From an uncultured Alphaproteobacteria bacterium (GTDB taxonomy: Bacteria; Pseudomonadota; Alphaproteobacteria; RF32; CAG-239), in contig CAMOLN010000046.1 of the NCBI GenBank assembly GCA_946618745.1, forward strand, positions 1 through 7,180: 7,180 bases of DNA, given 5' to 3'. Both the position numbers and the translations under genes were made by a program. Below the pieces are notes generated by a model, which worked only from the letters and a program-made list of their open reading frames with translations, had not been told where the DNA came from and searched no databases. This document shows positions 1-6,400 of the stretch, piece by piece. Within the stretch, counting starts at the first letter, position 1; each line of letters opens with the position of its first letter.

Positions 1-35
1 CGATATACCATGTTGGAGTTGTTAGTAGCGGCATT
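1..35 (-). pseudogene. hpf: In-frame continuation of hpf beyond its stop codon (tail remnant, runs off the window)
   Basis: Reading the minus strand in the hpf frame past the TAA at 36-38 gives N-A-A-T-N-N-S-N-M-V-Y and then CG, the first two bases of an arginine codon whatever base follows. This matches the family's C-terminal tail pattern F-x-N-A-x-T-x-x-x-N-V-V-Y-R-R. The stop therefore replaces one residue (often Lys or Arg there), and AAA to TAA would be a single change. Seen directly: the frame and the residues. From family knowledge, recalled rather than searched: the tail consensus. Whether the remaining residues follow intact lies outside the window. Alternatives are a sequencing error, a strain-specific mutation, or stop-codon readthrough. 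Confidence 0.7.
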
Positions 36-512
36 TTAGAACATCAATGCTGACTCATTGTTGAGATCCATATACATAACAGCTTCTGATACAGTGCATA
101 CGGGGATATTAGCTTCCAATTCAGCAATAGTCAGAGGAGCATCGTCATTAACTTCTTCAGCATCTTCGTCATAAGAAAATACTGCTTCATTAGCGATTTC
201 AGCCATGCCGGTCTTGCCTTTGTGGTCATTTAATTTGGTTTTATGGCGACGCAAACGGGTGGCAATATGCTCGTTGGCTGCATCAAATGAGGAGTAAGGA
301 TCGCCGGCGCGTCCGGTTCCTTTCAGGATAATGTTTTTAGCAGGATGAACGGTTACTTCGGCAATAAAATCATCTTTTTCTTTAGTGAAATTGACAGAGC
401 AACTTATAGGTGCCGGAAAATATTTGTTAACCGAATTTATGATACTTTCTTCAACGTGAGAGCGGAGACGATCTCCGATATCAACCTGATTACCTGATAA
501 TGTAATTTGCAT
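36..512 (-). CDS. hpf: Ribosome hibernation promoting factor (long form), C-terminus cut short by an in-frame stop
   Basis: HPF binds the 30S subunit and, in its long form, dimerises 70S ribosomes into inactive 100S particles in stationary phase. The 158-residue product has the N-terminal S30AE/YfiA-type domain (about 1-100, opening MQITLSGNQVDIGDRLR, with a basic helix around IATRLRRHKTKL). An acidic linker (DEDAEEVNDDAP) follows, then the start of the long-HPF C-terminal domain (TVSEAVMYMDLNNESALMF). I chose the ATG at 510-512 because the family begins MQI and a GAAGG Shine-Dalgarno (521-525) lies 8 bases upstream; a longer frame starting near 548 adds 12 residues unlike the family. Long HPFs normally continue past this stop with a conserved segment ending near VVYRR. 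That segment is present in frame after the TAA (see 1-35), so this copy appears truncated. It lies last in the lpt-rpoN cluster, its usual position. Identity is secure; functional status is uncertain. Confidence 0.9.
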   Translation of the reverse strand: MQITLSGNQVDIGDRLRSHVEESIINSVNKYFPAPISCSVNFTKEKDDFIAEVTVHPAKNIILKGTGRAGDPYSSFDAANEHIATRLRRHKTKLNDHKGKTGMAEIANEAVFSYDEDAEEVNDDAPLTIAELEANIPVCTVSEAVMYMDLNNESALMF

Positions 513-719
513 ATTTCTTACCTTCAATTTTATTAAACACATCAACAAGGGCTAAGGTATTATATAAATACAAAAGCCTATCTTTAGGAGATACTATTTT
601 ATTTCGGATAAGTCAATATAAAAGTCAAAATATATAGTATCAAATTTATTTGGTCTGTTGATAATTTATTATATTCCGCAAGAGTATTAACAGCCGATTG
701 ACGATCGATATAAGCTAAT
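513..719 (-). other. rpoN-hpf intergenic region / hpf leader
   Basis: A 207-base gap between the rpoN stop and the hpf start, long compared with the overlaps upstream. It is very AT-rich and holds a good sigma-70-type promoter candidate (615-643) and a second perfect TATAAT (559-564, minus strand) with no recognisable -35. It also holds two short hairpins in the leader. GGCT/AGCC (550-553/575-578) encloses GTAT/ATAC (557-560/568-571), and TATCT/AGATA (579-583/589-593) has a five-base loop. I see no convincing intrinsic terminator for rpoN, so hpf may be served both by readthrough and by its own promoter. A short open frame crossing this region out of the rpoN 3' end resembles nothing. Confidence 0.5.
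615..643 (-). promoter_or_regulatory. Candidate sigma-70 promoter for hpf
   Basis: On the minus strand, TTGATA (638-643) and TATATT (615-620) are separated by exactly 17 bases, each one mismatch from TTGACA and TATAAT. The expected start near 608 leaves a leader of roughly 95 bases before the hpf ATG. In AT-rich DNA such matches arise by chance, but the spacing and location suit separate expression of hpf from rpoN. Confidence 0.5.
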
Positions 720-2210
720 TTAATTATGTTGGTTATAATCATAAATATCATTCGATAATTTTGAACTTCGGGCGGTGCGTTTACGTTCGGCCGATGTCGG
801 TATTCCCATAGCTTCGCGGTATTTGGCGACAGTGCGGCGAGCGATTTTGGTGCCGTCGTTTTCGAGTAATTCAACAAGTTTTTCATCGGATAAAATATGG
901 CGGGGATCTTCGTTTTCAATCAGCTTTTTGATACGGTGCTTAATTGCGGTGGTGGAAATGTCATCATTACCGAGATAATTACCGGCGGCATTGGAAAAGA
1001 AATACTTAAATTCAAATGTGCCGATCGGGGTTGACATGTATTTGTTGGATGAGGCACGACTGACAGTGCTTTCACTTAAACTTAAAGTTTCGGCAATTTC
1101 TCTGATATTCATGGGTTTGAGATGTTCAATTCCTTTTTCAAAAAACAGATATTGGCGCAAGATTATTTCTTCGGCAATTCGCAAAATGGAAGTGGCACGG
1201 CTATGCATTGCTTTGATGAGAAACGAAGCGCGACTTAAATTTTCTCTGAGATAACGTTTGGCGGATTTGTTTTCTTTAAAATCAGAATAGTAGCGATGAT
1301 TGATAAGTAATTTAGGCAGAGATAAAGGATTAAGTTCGACACGATATTCTCCGGCGACATTACGTTGGACAATTACATCGGGGATTATATTGTGATTAAA
1401 ACCGGTATTCCAAGAAGCCGCCGGTTTGGGATTAAGCATTTTGATTTGTTTAATCATCACAGACAATTCATTTGCAGAACAATTACAAAGACGGCAGAGC
1501 TCGGTAAATTTGCCTGATGCTAACAAAGGTAAGTTATTCAGCAATATTTGGAGCTGAGAAGTCAGTTGATTATTATCCTGAAGTTGAATTTTTAAGCATT
1601 CGGCCAGATTTTGGGAAAATATACCAGATGGCTCAAAGTTTTTCATTTGGGCGAGGATATTTTGTAAACGTTGCGGTGCTGTTTTTAATTTAGCAGCAAG
1701 GGAGTTAATGTCAGCAGTAAAATATCCCGAATCGTCAAGATTTTGTAAAAGAAAAAAAGCGATAAATTTGTCAGAAGACGAAGTAAAAGCAAGGTTTATT
1801 TGGTCCTCAATAACGGAATATAGCGATTTTTCGGAAGCCAAACGATCGCGAATATAGTCAAAATCATCATCAGATGATGAGTGAATTTTGCTTTGGCGAT
1901 AATCGCTCCAATCAGTGTTTTCAAAGCTGTTATATCCTTCGGTATCAGAGCCGAAATCATCAAAATGATTTTGTTCATCAAAATCATTGGCAAATTCTTC
2001 CTGCTCAATTTTATTTTCCGAAGGATTAGGCTCATCATTGTTAAGAAGATTTTCTTCTCTTTCAAGAAGAGGGTTGGAAACAAGTTCTTGCTCAACAAAC
2101 TCATTGAGTTCGAGGTTAGTCATTTGCAAAAGGCTGATGGCCTGACGAAGCTGCGGAGTAAGCGTCGGCGAGGGGCTTTGTTTAATTTCCAGCTTGGGTG
2201 TCAGAGCCAT
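720..2210 (-). CDS. rpoN: RNA polymerase sigma-54 factor
   Basis: Sigma-54 directs RNA polymerase to -24/-12 promoters and needs an AAA+ enhancer-binding activator to open DNA; typical targets are nitrogen, motility and envelope functions. The 496-residue product has all expected parts. Region I is glutamine/leucine-rich (LTPQLRQAISLLQMTNLELNEFVEQEL, first ~50 residues). Region II is an acidic linker rich in D, E and N (about 50-115). The core-binding domain follows, then the helix-turn-helix (IREIAETLSLSESTVSRA), the conserved NKYM-TP-G-FE-KYFF segment, and an intact RpoN box ARRTVAKYRE about 30 residues from the C-terminus. I chose the ATG at 2208-2210 (MALTPKLE) because the family begins this way. 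A GTG three codons upstream (2217-2219) is possible, and neither has a strong Shine-Dalgarno. It starts 16 bases after the lptB stop, suggesting co-transcription. No sigma-54 targets were identified in the window. Confidence 0.96.
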   Translation of the reverse strand: MALTPKLEIKQSPSPTLTPQLRQAISLLQMTNLELNEFVEQELVSNPLLEREENLLNNDEPNPSENKIEQEEFANDFDEQNHFDDFGSDTEGYNSFENTDWSDYRQSKIHSSSDDDFDYIRDRLASEKSLYSVIEDQINLAFTSSSDKFIAFFLLQNLDDSGYFTADINSLAAKLKTAPQRLQNILAQMKNFEPSGIFSQNLAECLKIQLQDNNQLTSQLQILLNNLPLLASGKFTELCRLCNCSANELSVMIKQIKMLNPKPAASWNTGFNHNIIPDVIVQRNVAGEYRVELNPLSLPKLLINHRYYSDFKENKSAKRYLRENLSRASFLIKAMHSRATSILRIAEEIILRQYLFFEKGIEHLKPMNIREIAETLSLSESTVSRASSNKYMSTPIGTFEFKYFFSNAAGNYLGNDDISTTAIKHRIKKLIENEDPRHILSDEKLVELLENDGTKIARRTVAKYREAMGIPTSAERKRTARSSKLSNDIYDYNQHN

Positions 2211-2226
2211 AGGTGTCACTTTTTAA

Positions 2227-2967
2227 TCAGATTGAGAAACTGTCACCGAGGTATACCTTACGCACTTCTTCATTGTTAACAATTTCATTCGGAGTTCCTT
2301 CCATAAGAACGGTTCCGCCATGGAGAATATAAGCGCGGTCAGTAATATCCAAAGTTTCACGAACGTTGTGGTCGGTAATCAATACGCCAATACCGCGGTG
2401 TTTGAGTTGAGATACCAATTTTCTTATTTCACCGACAGCTATGGGATCAATACCGGCCAGAGGCTCATCAAGAAGTATGTATTTAGGTTGACTGGCCAAG
2501 GCGCGCGCTATTTCCAAACGACGTCGTTCGCCGCCGGATAAAGCCAAAGCCGGTGATTTGCGTAAGTGTGCAATCGAAAATTCGTTTAACAATTCTTCTA
2601 ACATTGTTTCGCGACGGCTTTCATCATCGATTACCATTTCCAAAATAGCTTTAATATTATCTTCGACGCTTAGAGTGCGAAAAATTGAAGCTTCTTGAGG
2701 AAGATAGCCGATACCTAAGCGAGCACGCTTATACATCGGAAGACGAGTGATATCGATCCCGTCCATACGGACTTCACCATAATCAGGAGTAATCAGACCG
2801 GTTACGCAGTAAAAACAGGTGGTTTTTCCGGCACCGTTGGGGCCAAGCAGACCAACAGCTTCACCACGATGAACATTTAGCGATACATTGCGCAAAACCG
2901 GACGTTTTTTATATTTTTTACCTATGTTAAATACTTCAAGAGTAGACTGATTTTGAAATGAACTCAT
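2227..2967 (-). CDS. lptB: LPS export ABC transporter ATP-binding protein LptB
   Basis: LptB is the cytoplasmic ATPase of LptB2FG, which extracts lipopolysaccharide from the inner membrane and pushes it along the LptC-LptA bridge. At 246 residues it is full length. Visible motifs: Walker A GPNGAGKTT (42-50), Q-loop YLPQE (88-92), ABC signature LSGGERRR (143-150), Walker B YILLDEP with catalytic Glu168, D-loop AGIDP, and switch His200 in ITDHNVRETL. The YLPQEASIFRTLSVEDN stretch and the ITDHNVRETL stretch are characteristic of LptB among ABC ATPases. Its ATG overlaps the lptA stop by four bases (ATGA), implying translational coupling. The Shine-Dalgarno (AAGGA) lies within the end of lptA about 11 bases upstream. 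Its membrane partners LptF and LptG are not in this window, as is usual for this cluster. Confidence 0.97.
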   Translation of the reverse strand: MSSFQNQSTLEVFNIGKKYKKRPVLRNVSLNVHRGEAVGLLGPNGAGKTTCFYCVTGLITPDYGEVRMDGIDITRLPMYKRARLGIGYLPQEASIFRTLSVEDNIKAILEMVIDDESRRETMLEELLNEFSIAHLRKSPALALSGGERRRLEIARALASQPKYILLDEPLAGIDPIAVGEIRKLVSQLKHRGIGVLITDHNVRETLDITDRAYILHGGTVLMEGTPNEIVNNEEVRKVYLGDSFSI

Positions 2968-3728
2968 TTATTTTTTTCCTTTTTAGTTTCTTTAAATACG
3001 CCGCTAACGCGTCCGGTTGATCCGGATAATATTCGACTGATACCGGTGTTGAGATCGGTTTCGGCTGAATTACCTTTAAGAATATTGCCGTTTTGAGTAA
3101 TAATTACATCATCAAACAGTTTGATTTTGCCTTCATTGGCAAAATAAGTGCCTGAAACCGAGGTTATTTCGGCATCTTTGGCATTTATTTTTACATTATC
3201 GGAAATGTCAATTTTATCAAGTATCAATTTATTGTCAGAGTCTTTGATAAAATAAGCGGTCATATTATCGGCACGGACGGTATTACCCTGCTTGTCAACA
3301 GCGATAACATTATTTTGAGCAACGGCTTTTTGACTGGAAATCCAAAAAATTATCGGGCCGGCGGACGATATTTCGGCATCGGGGGTTTTAATGCGAGCGG
3401 GACTGCCATTGAGAATGGCCTTATCATCTTTGATGTCATAGACTAAAGCTGAACCAAAAGCCTGAAATTGATTTGATTTCAGTGTGACTTTGCCATTTGC
3501 TTCAACACGGGATATTTTGTTTTTTTGTTTCGGGGAATAGAAGCCGACCAGTTTATCTGCTTTGATACTCATTGAGCCTTTTGAGGCAACTGCATTGCCA
3601 ATGGCGACCAATTTTTGTTCCTTTTGATGATATTCAACACGTTGGTCGGCATTAAGTTTGATATCTTCGGCTTTAACATGACCGGTTAGGATAAGGCAAG
3701 AAAATATAATCAACAGGCGTATCAACAT
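2964..3728 (-). CDS. lptA: Periplasmic LPS transport protein LptA (OstA-like)
   Basis: LptA polymerises in the periplasm into the beta-jellyroll bridge that conducts LPS between LptC and LptD. The 254-residue product starts with a Sec signal peptide (MLIRLLIIFSCLILTGHVKA, likely cleaved after Ala20). It continues with OstA-type repeats rich in beta strand: LNADQRVEYHQKEQKLVAIGNAVA, IKADKLVGFYSP, VEANGKVTL, AFGSALVYDIKDDKAILNG, then VRADNMTAYF, and finally LKGNSAETDLNTGISRI near the end. It is longer than the E. coli protein (about 185 residues), within what I expect for alphaproteobacteria. The start codon shares one base with the lptC stop (TAATG) and has an AAGGA Shine-Dalgarno inside lptC. 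The lysine-rich tail (KETKKEKNK) coincides with the ribosome-binding site of lptB. Confidence 0.92.
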   Translation of the reverse strand: MLIRLLIIFSCLILTGHVKAEDIKLNADQRVEYHQKEQKLVAIGNAVASKGSMSIKADKLVGFYSPKQKNKISRVEANGKVTLKSNQFQAFGSALVYDIKDDKAILNGSPARIKTPDAEISSAGPIIFWISSQKAVAQNNVIAVDKQGNTVRADNMTAYFIKDSDNKLILDKIDISDNVKINAKDAEITSVSGTYFANEGKIKLFDDVIITQNGNILKGNSAETDLNTGISRILSGSTGRVSGVFKETKKEKNK

Positions 3729-4393
3729 TATTTTTTTTCCTTTTTAAGACTGTTTCCATCAATGATGATAGAAGTTTTTCCGATAAAGGTTAAGGTGTGG
3801 TCTTTTGCAGATATTTCAATCCCTTCAGAATTGAGGTGTCCCAAAAAACCATAGCCGACCACCGGATAGTGAGAGTAACCGAAAGTAGTCTTAAAGTCGT
3901 AGGAGAAATCTCGAGTGTCAATATTAAGTCCTCGACTGTAAAACAATTCCACTTTGCGAGGTAAGCGCAGGGTTTCTTTCAGTTGATCATAAAGTCCGTC
4001 AGGAGAGCGGATGTTAACCCATTCATTACCGTCGAGCGGTAGGGATGCATCAAGTTTTATAAGCTCATAAATTTTTGATCCGGCGGAAGTTTCCTTGATG
4101 GACTCGGCATTAAAATTGTTAATTTGACCTTTGGAATCGGTAATATAAAGCACGGTATTTTTCGCTGTCATTTTTTCAACGTCACCATCGGGAAAAATCA
4201 AATCGATGGCAAACTCATTGATATCTTTTTTAAATGTCGGTAAAAATAATAATGTTAAACACAAAACTGCAGCCAGAATCGGCAAGGAAATTTTGATGAG
4301 AGACAAAGCTCGCGTATGCGAATCCAATTCTTTGCGAATTTGCTGTTCGTTGATGTCGGCATTAAAAAATTCATCAATTTGGTTATTTGGCAA
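3728..4393 (-). CDS. lptC: LPS export system protein LptC (inner-membrane anchored)
   Basis: LptC sits on the LptB2FG complex and hands LPS to LptA. The product has a short polar cytoplasmic N-terminus, one transmembrane segment (about residues 33-53, LIKISLPILAAVLCLTLLFLP), then a periplasmic beta-jellyroll-type domain. The C-terminal part (IEISAKDHTLTFIGKTSIIIDG) fits the LptC/YrbK family. Sequence conservation in this family is weak, so position between kdsD and lptA carries much of the call. The start is uncertain because there is no in-frame ATG before the membrane segment. I prefer the TTG at 4391-4393, five bases after the kdsD stop, with a GGAG about 13 bases upstream (221 residues). 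A TTG at 4421-4423 would give 231 residues, but it overlaps the conserved kdsD tail by 25 bases and has no visible Shine-Dalgarno. The C-terminus is lysine-rich where it overlaps the lptA ribosome-binding site. Confidence 0.85.
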   Translation of the reverse strand: MPNNQIDEFFNADINEQQIRKELDSHTRALSLIKISLPILAAVLCLTLLFLPTFKKDINEFAIDLIFPDGDVEKMTAKNTVLYITDSKGQINNFNAESIKETSAGSKIYELIKLDASLPLDGNEWVNIRSPDGLYDQLKETLRLPRKVELFYSRGLNIDTRDFSYDFKTTFGYSHYPVVGYGFLGHLNSEGIEISAKDHTLTFIGKTSIIIDGNSLKKEKK

Positions 4394-4398
4394 GATTA

Positions 4399-5358
4399 TT
4401 AAGCGACTCCGGCGCGCAAACAATCGTGAATATGGATTATCCCGACAGGTTTATCGTTTTCAATAACAAATAATTGAGTAATGCCTTTTCCGGTGTTATT
4501 CATGGTATTGAGTGCTTCAACAGCCAGAACGTCAGGAGCGATAGTCTTAGGATTGTAGGTCATTACTTCGGAGACTTTTTTGGTGAGAACATCCGGTGAT
4601 AAACAACGGCGTAAGTCACCATCAGTGATAATTCCCTGAAGATTACCTGAAGAATCGATAATGCCGACACAACCAAGCATTTTAGATGTCATCACCAATA
4701 AAGCTTCTTGCATTGAGGCATCCATTCCGACGAGAGGAACTTCGTCACCTTTATGCATAAGATCGGAGACTTTGCGTAAGATTGCTCCGAGTTTGCCTCC
4801 GGGGTGACGTTGTTTGTAATCAGTTTTGCTGAAACCCTTACGCTCCATCAGAGCAACGGCTAAAACATCTCCTAATACTATTGTTGCGGTGGTTGAAGAA
4901 GTCGGAGCCAAGCCAAGAGGACAAGCTTCACCGCAGTCGGGTAATTTCAGCAAAATATCTCCAGCTTTGCCTAAGGAGCTGTTGGGGTTTTTGGTTATGG
5001 AGATAAGAGGTATATCAAAGCGTTTGCAATACACCAAAATATCAGATAATTCTTTAGACTCGCCGCCATTAGAAATAGCAATAACCGAATCGTTTTGAGT
5101 GAACATACCTAAGTCACCATGGCTGGCTTCACCGGGATGAACAAAGAAAGCCGGGGTTCCGGTGGAAGCAAAAGTAGCAGCAATTTTGCGAGCAATGTGT
5201 CCGGATTTTCCCATGCCGGTAACAATGACGCGTCCTTTGGTGTTTTGCAATAAATCCAAAGCTTTAGTTAAATTTTCATCAAACTCGTCTTCCATAGTGC
5301 GCAAAGCAACAATTTCTTTATCAATTGTGCGTTTTGCCGAAACAATATCATTATTCAT
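4399..5358 (-). CDS. kdsD: Arabinose-5-phosphate isomerase (KpsF/GutQ family)
   Basis: Interconverts ribulose-5-phosphate and arabinose-5-phosphate, the first step toward Kdo, the inner-core sugar of LPS. The 319-residue product has the full family architecture: a SIS sugar-isomerase domain (about 40-175) followed by two CBS domains (about 199-256 and 263-318). Signature motifs are intact: GMGKSGH (48-54), HPGEASHGDLG (74-84), SNGGES (96-101), APTSSTT (151-157) and HPGGKLG (185-191). The C-terminus HDCLRAGVA matches the usual HD-LRAG ending. The ATG at 5356-5358 has a strong GGGAGA Shine-Dalgarno (5366-5371) seven bases upstream. It is the first gene of the minus-strand operon and leads into lptC. 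The Kdo-8-phosphate phosphatase gene kdsC, which sits between them in E. coli, is absent here. Confidence 0.96.
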   Translation of the reverse strand: MNNDIVSAKRTIDKEIVALRTMEDEFDENLTKALDLLQNTKGRVIVTGMGKSGHIARKIAATFASTGTPAFFVHPGEASHGDLGMFTQNDSVIAISNGGESKELSDILVYCKRFDIPLISITKNPNSSLGKAGDILLKLPDCGEACPLGLAPTSSTTATIVLGDVLAVALMERKGFSKTDYKQRHPGGKLGAILRKVSDLMHKGDEVPLVGMDASMQEALLVMTSKMLGCVGIIDSSGNLQGIITDGDLRRCLSPDVLTKKVSEVMTYNPKTIAPDVLAVEALNTMNNTGKGITQLFVIENDKPVGIIHIHDCLRAGVA

Positions 5359-5383
5359 GTTATGTTCTCCCGTAAAAGTTCAG

Positions 5384-5412
5384 ATTTTATTGTGCAAGAT
5401 TAAGATTTTTAA
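5384..5412 (-). promoter_or_regulatory. Candidate promoter for the kdsD-lptCAB-rpoN operon
   Basis: On the minus strand TTAAAA (5407-5412) and TAAAAT (5384-5389) are separated by 17 bases. The -10 has one mismatch to consensus and the -35 two. The predicted start would lie near 5377, just upstream of the kdsD Shine-Dalgarno, giving a leader of about 20 bases. The region is AT-rich, so this is a plausible but weak call. Confidence 0.35.
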
Positions 5413-5513
5413 CGGGTAAAGGCAAGCTGTTTTTCAACTTTATTCATCAAACAGAATGTTATTTGTTTTTTGTGGGGTTTGCATGGATAAAGATAAAATT
5501 CTTAAAGAATCTC

Positions 5514-5543
5514 TTGACATTGACTGATAAAAACTTTTATATA
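5514..5543 (+). promoter_or_regulatory. Sigma-70 promoter for secE-nusG
   Basis: A perfect -35 TTGACA (5514-5519) is followed after 17 bases by TTATAT (5537-5542), or after 18 bases by TATATA (5538-5543). Transcription would start around 5549-5551, leaving a leader of about 60 bases before secE. It is the best promoter match in the window. A GANTC site (GAATC, 5507-5511) lies three bases upstream of the -35; GANTC is the target of the alphaproteobacterial methylase CcrM, but a single copy may be chance. Confidence 0.75.
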
Positions 5544-5599
5544 GCGTAAAAGATTGGAGCTGTGTTTAAAATACACGGATATTTTTTTAATGTTTAATT

Positions 5600-5605
5600 A
5601 AGGTG
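5600..5605 (+). promoter_or_regulatory. Ribosome binding site that fixes the secE start
   Basis: AAGGTG lies six bases before the ATG at 5612. It overlaps the GTG at 5603 that would otherwise extend the frame by three residues, so the ATG at 5612 is the better start. Confidence 0.7.
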
Positions 5606-5611
5606 ATGTTT

Positions 5612-5809
5612 ATGGCAAAAGTTAATCCGCTGCAGTTTTTTCGTCAGGTCAGGCAAGAAATTAAAAAGGTTACTTGGCCTTCAAGAAAAGAAGTTATGCA
5701 AAGTTTGGTTATGGTAATTGTGTTGGTCGCATTGGCTGCGGCTTTCTTCTTTATAGTTGATCAGATTTTGAGCTGGATTGTCAAAGTAGTGTTTTCGATT
5801 GGAGAGTAA
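5612..5809 (+). CDS. secE: Preprotein translocase subunit SecE
   Basis: SecE is the essential clamp of the SecYEG protein-export channel in the inner membrane. The 65-residue product is the short, single-span form usual outside the enteric bacteria. It has an amphipathic N-terminal helix with the family signature VRQEIKKVTWPSRKEV (about 13-28), then one transmembrane segment (about 31-50, SLVMVIVLVALAAAFFFIVD) and a short hydrophobic tail. The start at 5612 follows from the AAGGTG ribosome-binding site and the MAKVNP opening. It is followed by nusG after three bases; the nusG Shine-Dalgarno GGAGAG lies in the last secE codons. No tRNA-Trp gene precedes it, although one does in many bacteria. 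Confidence 0.96.
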   Translation: MAKVNPLQFFRQVRQEIKKVTWPSRKEVMQSLVMVIVLVALAAAFFFIVDQILSWIVKVVFSIGE

Positions 5810-5812
5810 AAA

Positions 5813-6343
5813 ATGGATGCACGTTGGTATGTTGTTAATGTTCATTCCGGCTGTGAAAAGAAAGTTGCGCAGTCGATAAAAGAGCAGGTTATGTTAAAAA
5901 AATGGGATGACCGAATCTTTGATATATTGATTCCGATGGAAGAAGTTGTCGAAGTTAAAAAAGGCGTTAAAGTTGCAAGTGAGCGCAAGTTTTTTCCCGG
6001 ATATATCTTAATTAAGATGATCATGTCGGATGAAGCATGGCATTTGATTAAAAATAATCCAAATGTAAGTGGTTTCTTGGGATCACGTAACAAACCTTAT
6101 CCTGTTACACAGGCCGAAGTTGATCGGATTATGACTCAGATGCAAGAAGGGGTTAAAAGTCCGCGTGAGGTGGTTAATTTTGAAATCGGCGAACAAGTCA
6201 GAGTTTGTGACGGACCGTTTGCTTCGTTTGTCGGTTTGGTAGAAGATGTTGATGTCGAAAAAGCTCGAGTTAAAGTTTCGGTGTCAATATTCGGCAGGGC
6301 TACTCCGGTTGAGTTGGAATATACTCAGGTTGAAAAAGTCTAG
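5813..6343 (+). CDS. nusG: Transcription termination/antitermination factor NusG
   Basis: NusG binds the clamp of RNA polymerase, suppresses pausing, and couples transcription to ribosomes or to Rho through its KOW domain. The 176-residue product is full length. The NGN domain (about 1-115) opens ARWYVVNVHSGCEKKVA and contains the conserved RKFFPGYILIKM and NVSGFLGSRNKPYPVT stretches. A KOW domain follows (about 125-176: GEQVRVCDGPFASFVG, then VSVSIFGRATPVELEY-QVEKV). The usual Thr of the KOW motif VTDGPF is Cys here, a minor change. The ATG sits seven bases past a GGAGAG ribosome-binding site inside secE, so the two genes form one operon. Downstream the expected rplK is missing and mscL follows instead. 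Confidence 0.97.
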   Translation: MDARWYVVNVHSGCEKKVAQSIKEQVMLKKWDDRIFDILIPMEEVVEVKKGVKVASERKFFPGYILIKMIMSDEAWHLIKNNPNVSGFLGSRNKPYPVTQAEVDRIMTQMQEGVKSPREVVNFEIGEQVRVCDGPFASFVGLVEDVDVEKARVKVSVSIFGRATPVELEYTQVEKV

Positions 6344-6383
6344 CCGCATCAGTGTCGGTAACGATGCTGGGTTGTTTATAATT
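6344..6383 (+). terminator. Weak hairpin after nusG, possible attenuator
   Basis: GCATC (6346-6350) pairs with GATGC (6363-6367) across a 12-base loop. Two more C-G pairs are possible at the base if a T is bulged. It is followed by a T-rich but interrupted run (GTTGTTTATAATT). This is too weak for a confident intrinsic terminator. It could give partial termination between nusG and mscL. Confidence 0.25.
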
Positions 6384-6400
6384 ATTGAGGAGACTGTTAA

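Noticed and set aside
599..919. Open frame of 106 codons on the minus strand across the rpoN 3' end
   Set aside because: It mostly overlaps the conserved C-terminus of rpoN in another frame; no recognisable domain and no ribosome-binding site.
1193..1208. TGGCACGG...TGCAT on the plus strand resembling a sigma-54 (-24/-12) promoter
   Set aside because: The GG-to-GC spacing is nine, not the canonical ten, bases, and it lies inside rpoN in antisense with no gene to drive.
1796..2279. Hydrophobic open frames on both strands over the acidic region of rpoN
   Set aside because: They are shadows: the D/E/N-rich codons of rpoN read as I/L/M-rich peptides in other frames. No independent gene evidence.
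5562..5590. Small hairpin GTGT/ACAC followed by a T-run in the secE leader, attenuator-like
   Set aside because: Only four contiguous pairs, too weak to call a terminator without conservation data.
5587..5601. TTAA-N7-TTAA (CtrA-like) match before secE
   Set aside because: It overlaps the secE ribosome-binding site within the transcribed leader, downstream of a strong promoter. It is best read as chance in AT-rich sequence.
5359..5611. Possible tRNA-Trp or other RNA gene upstream of secE
   Set aside because: Checked because tRNA-Trp often precedes secE; no cloverleaf arms or T-loop-like sequence found.
6377..6382. Perfect TATAAT just before mscL
   Set aside because: No -35 at 16-18 bases, and a start about seven bases downstream would fall in the mscL ribosome-binding site, so it is unlikely to serve mscL.
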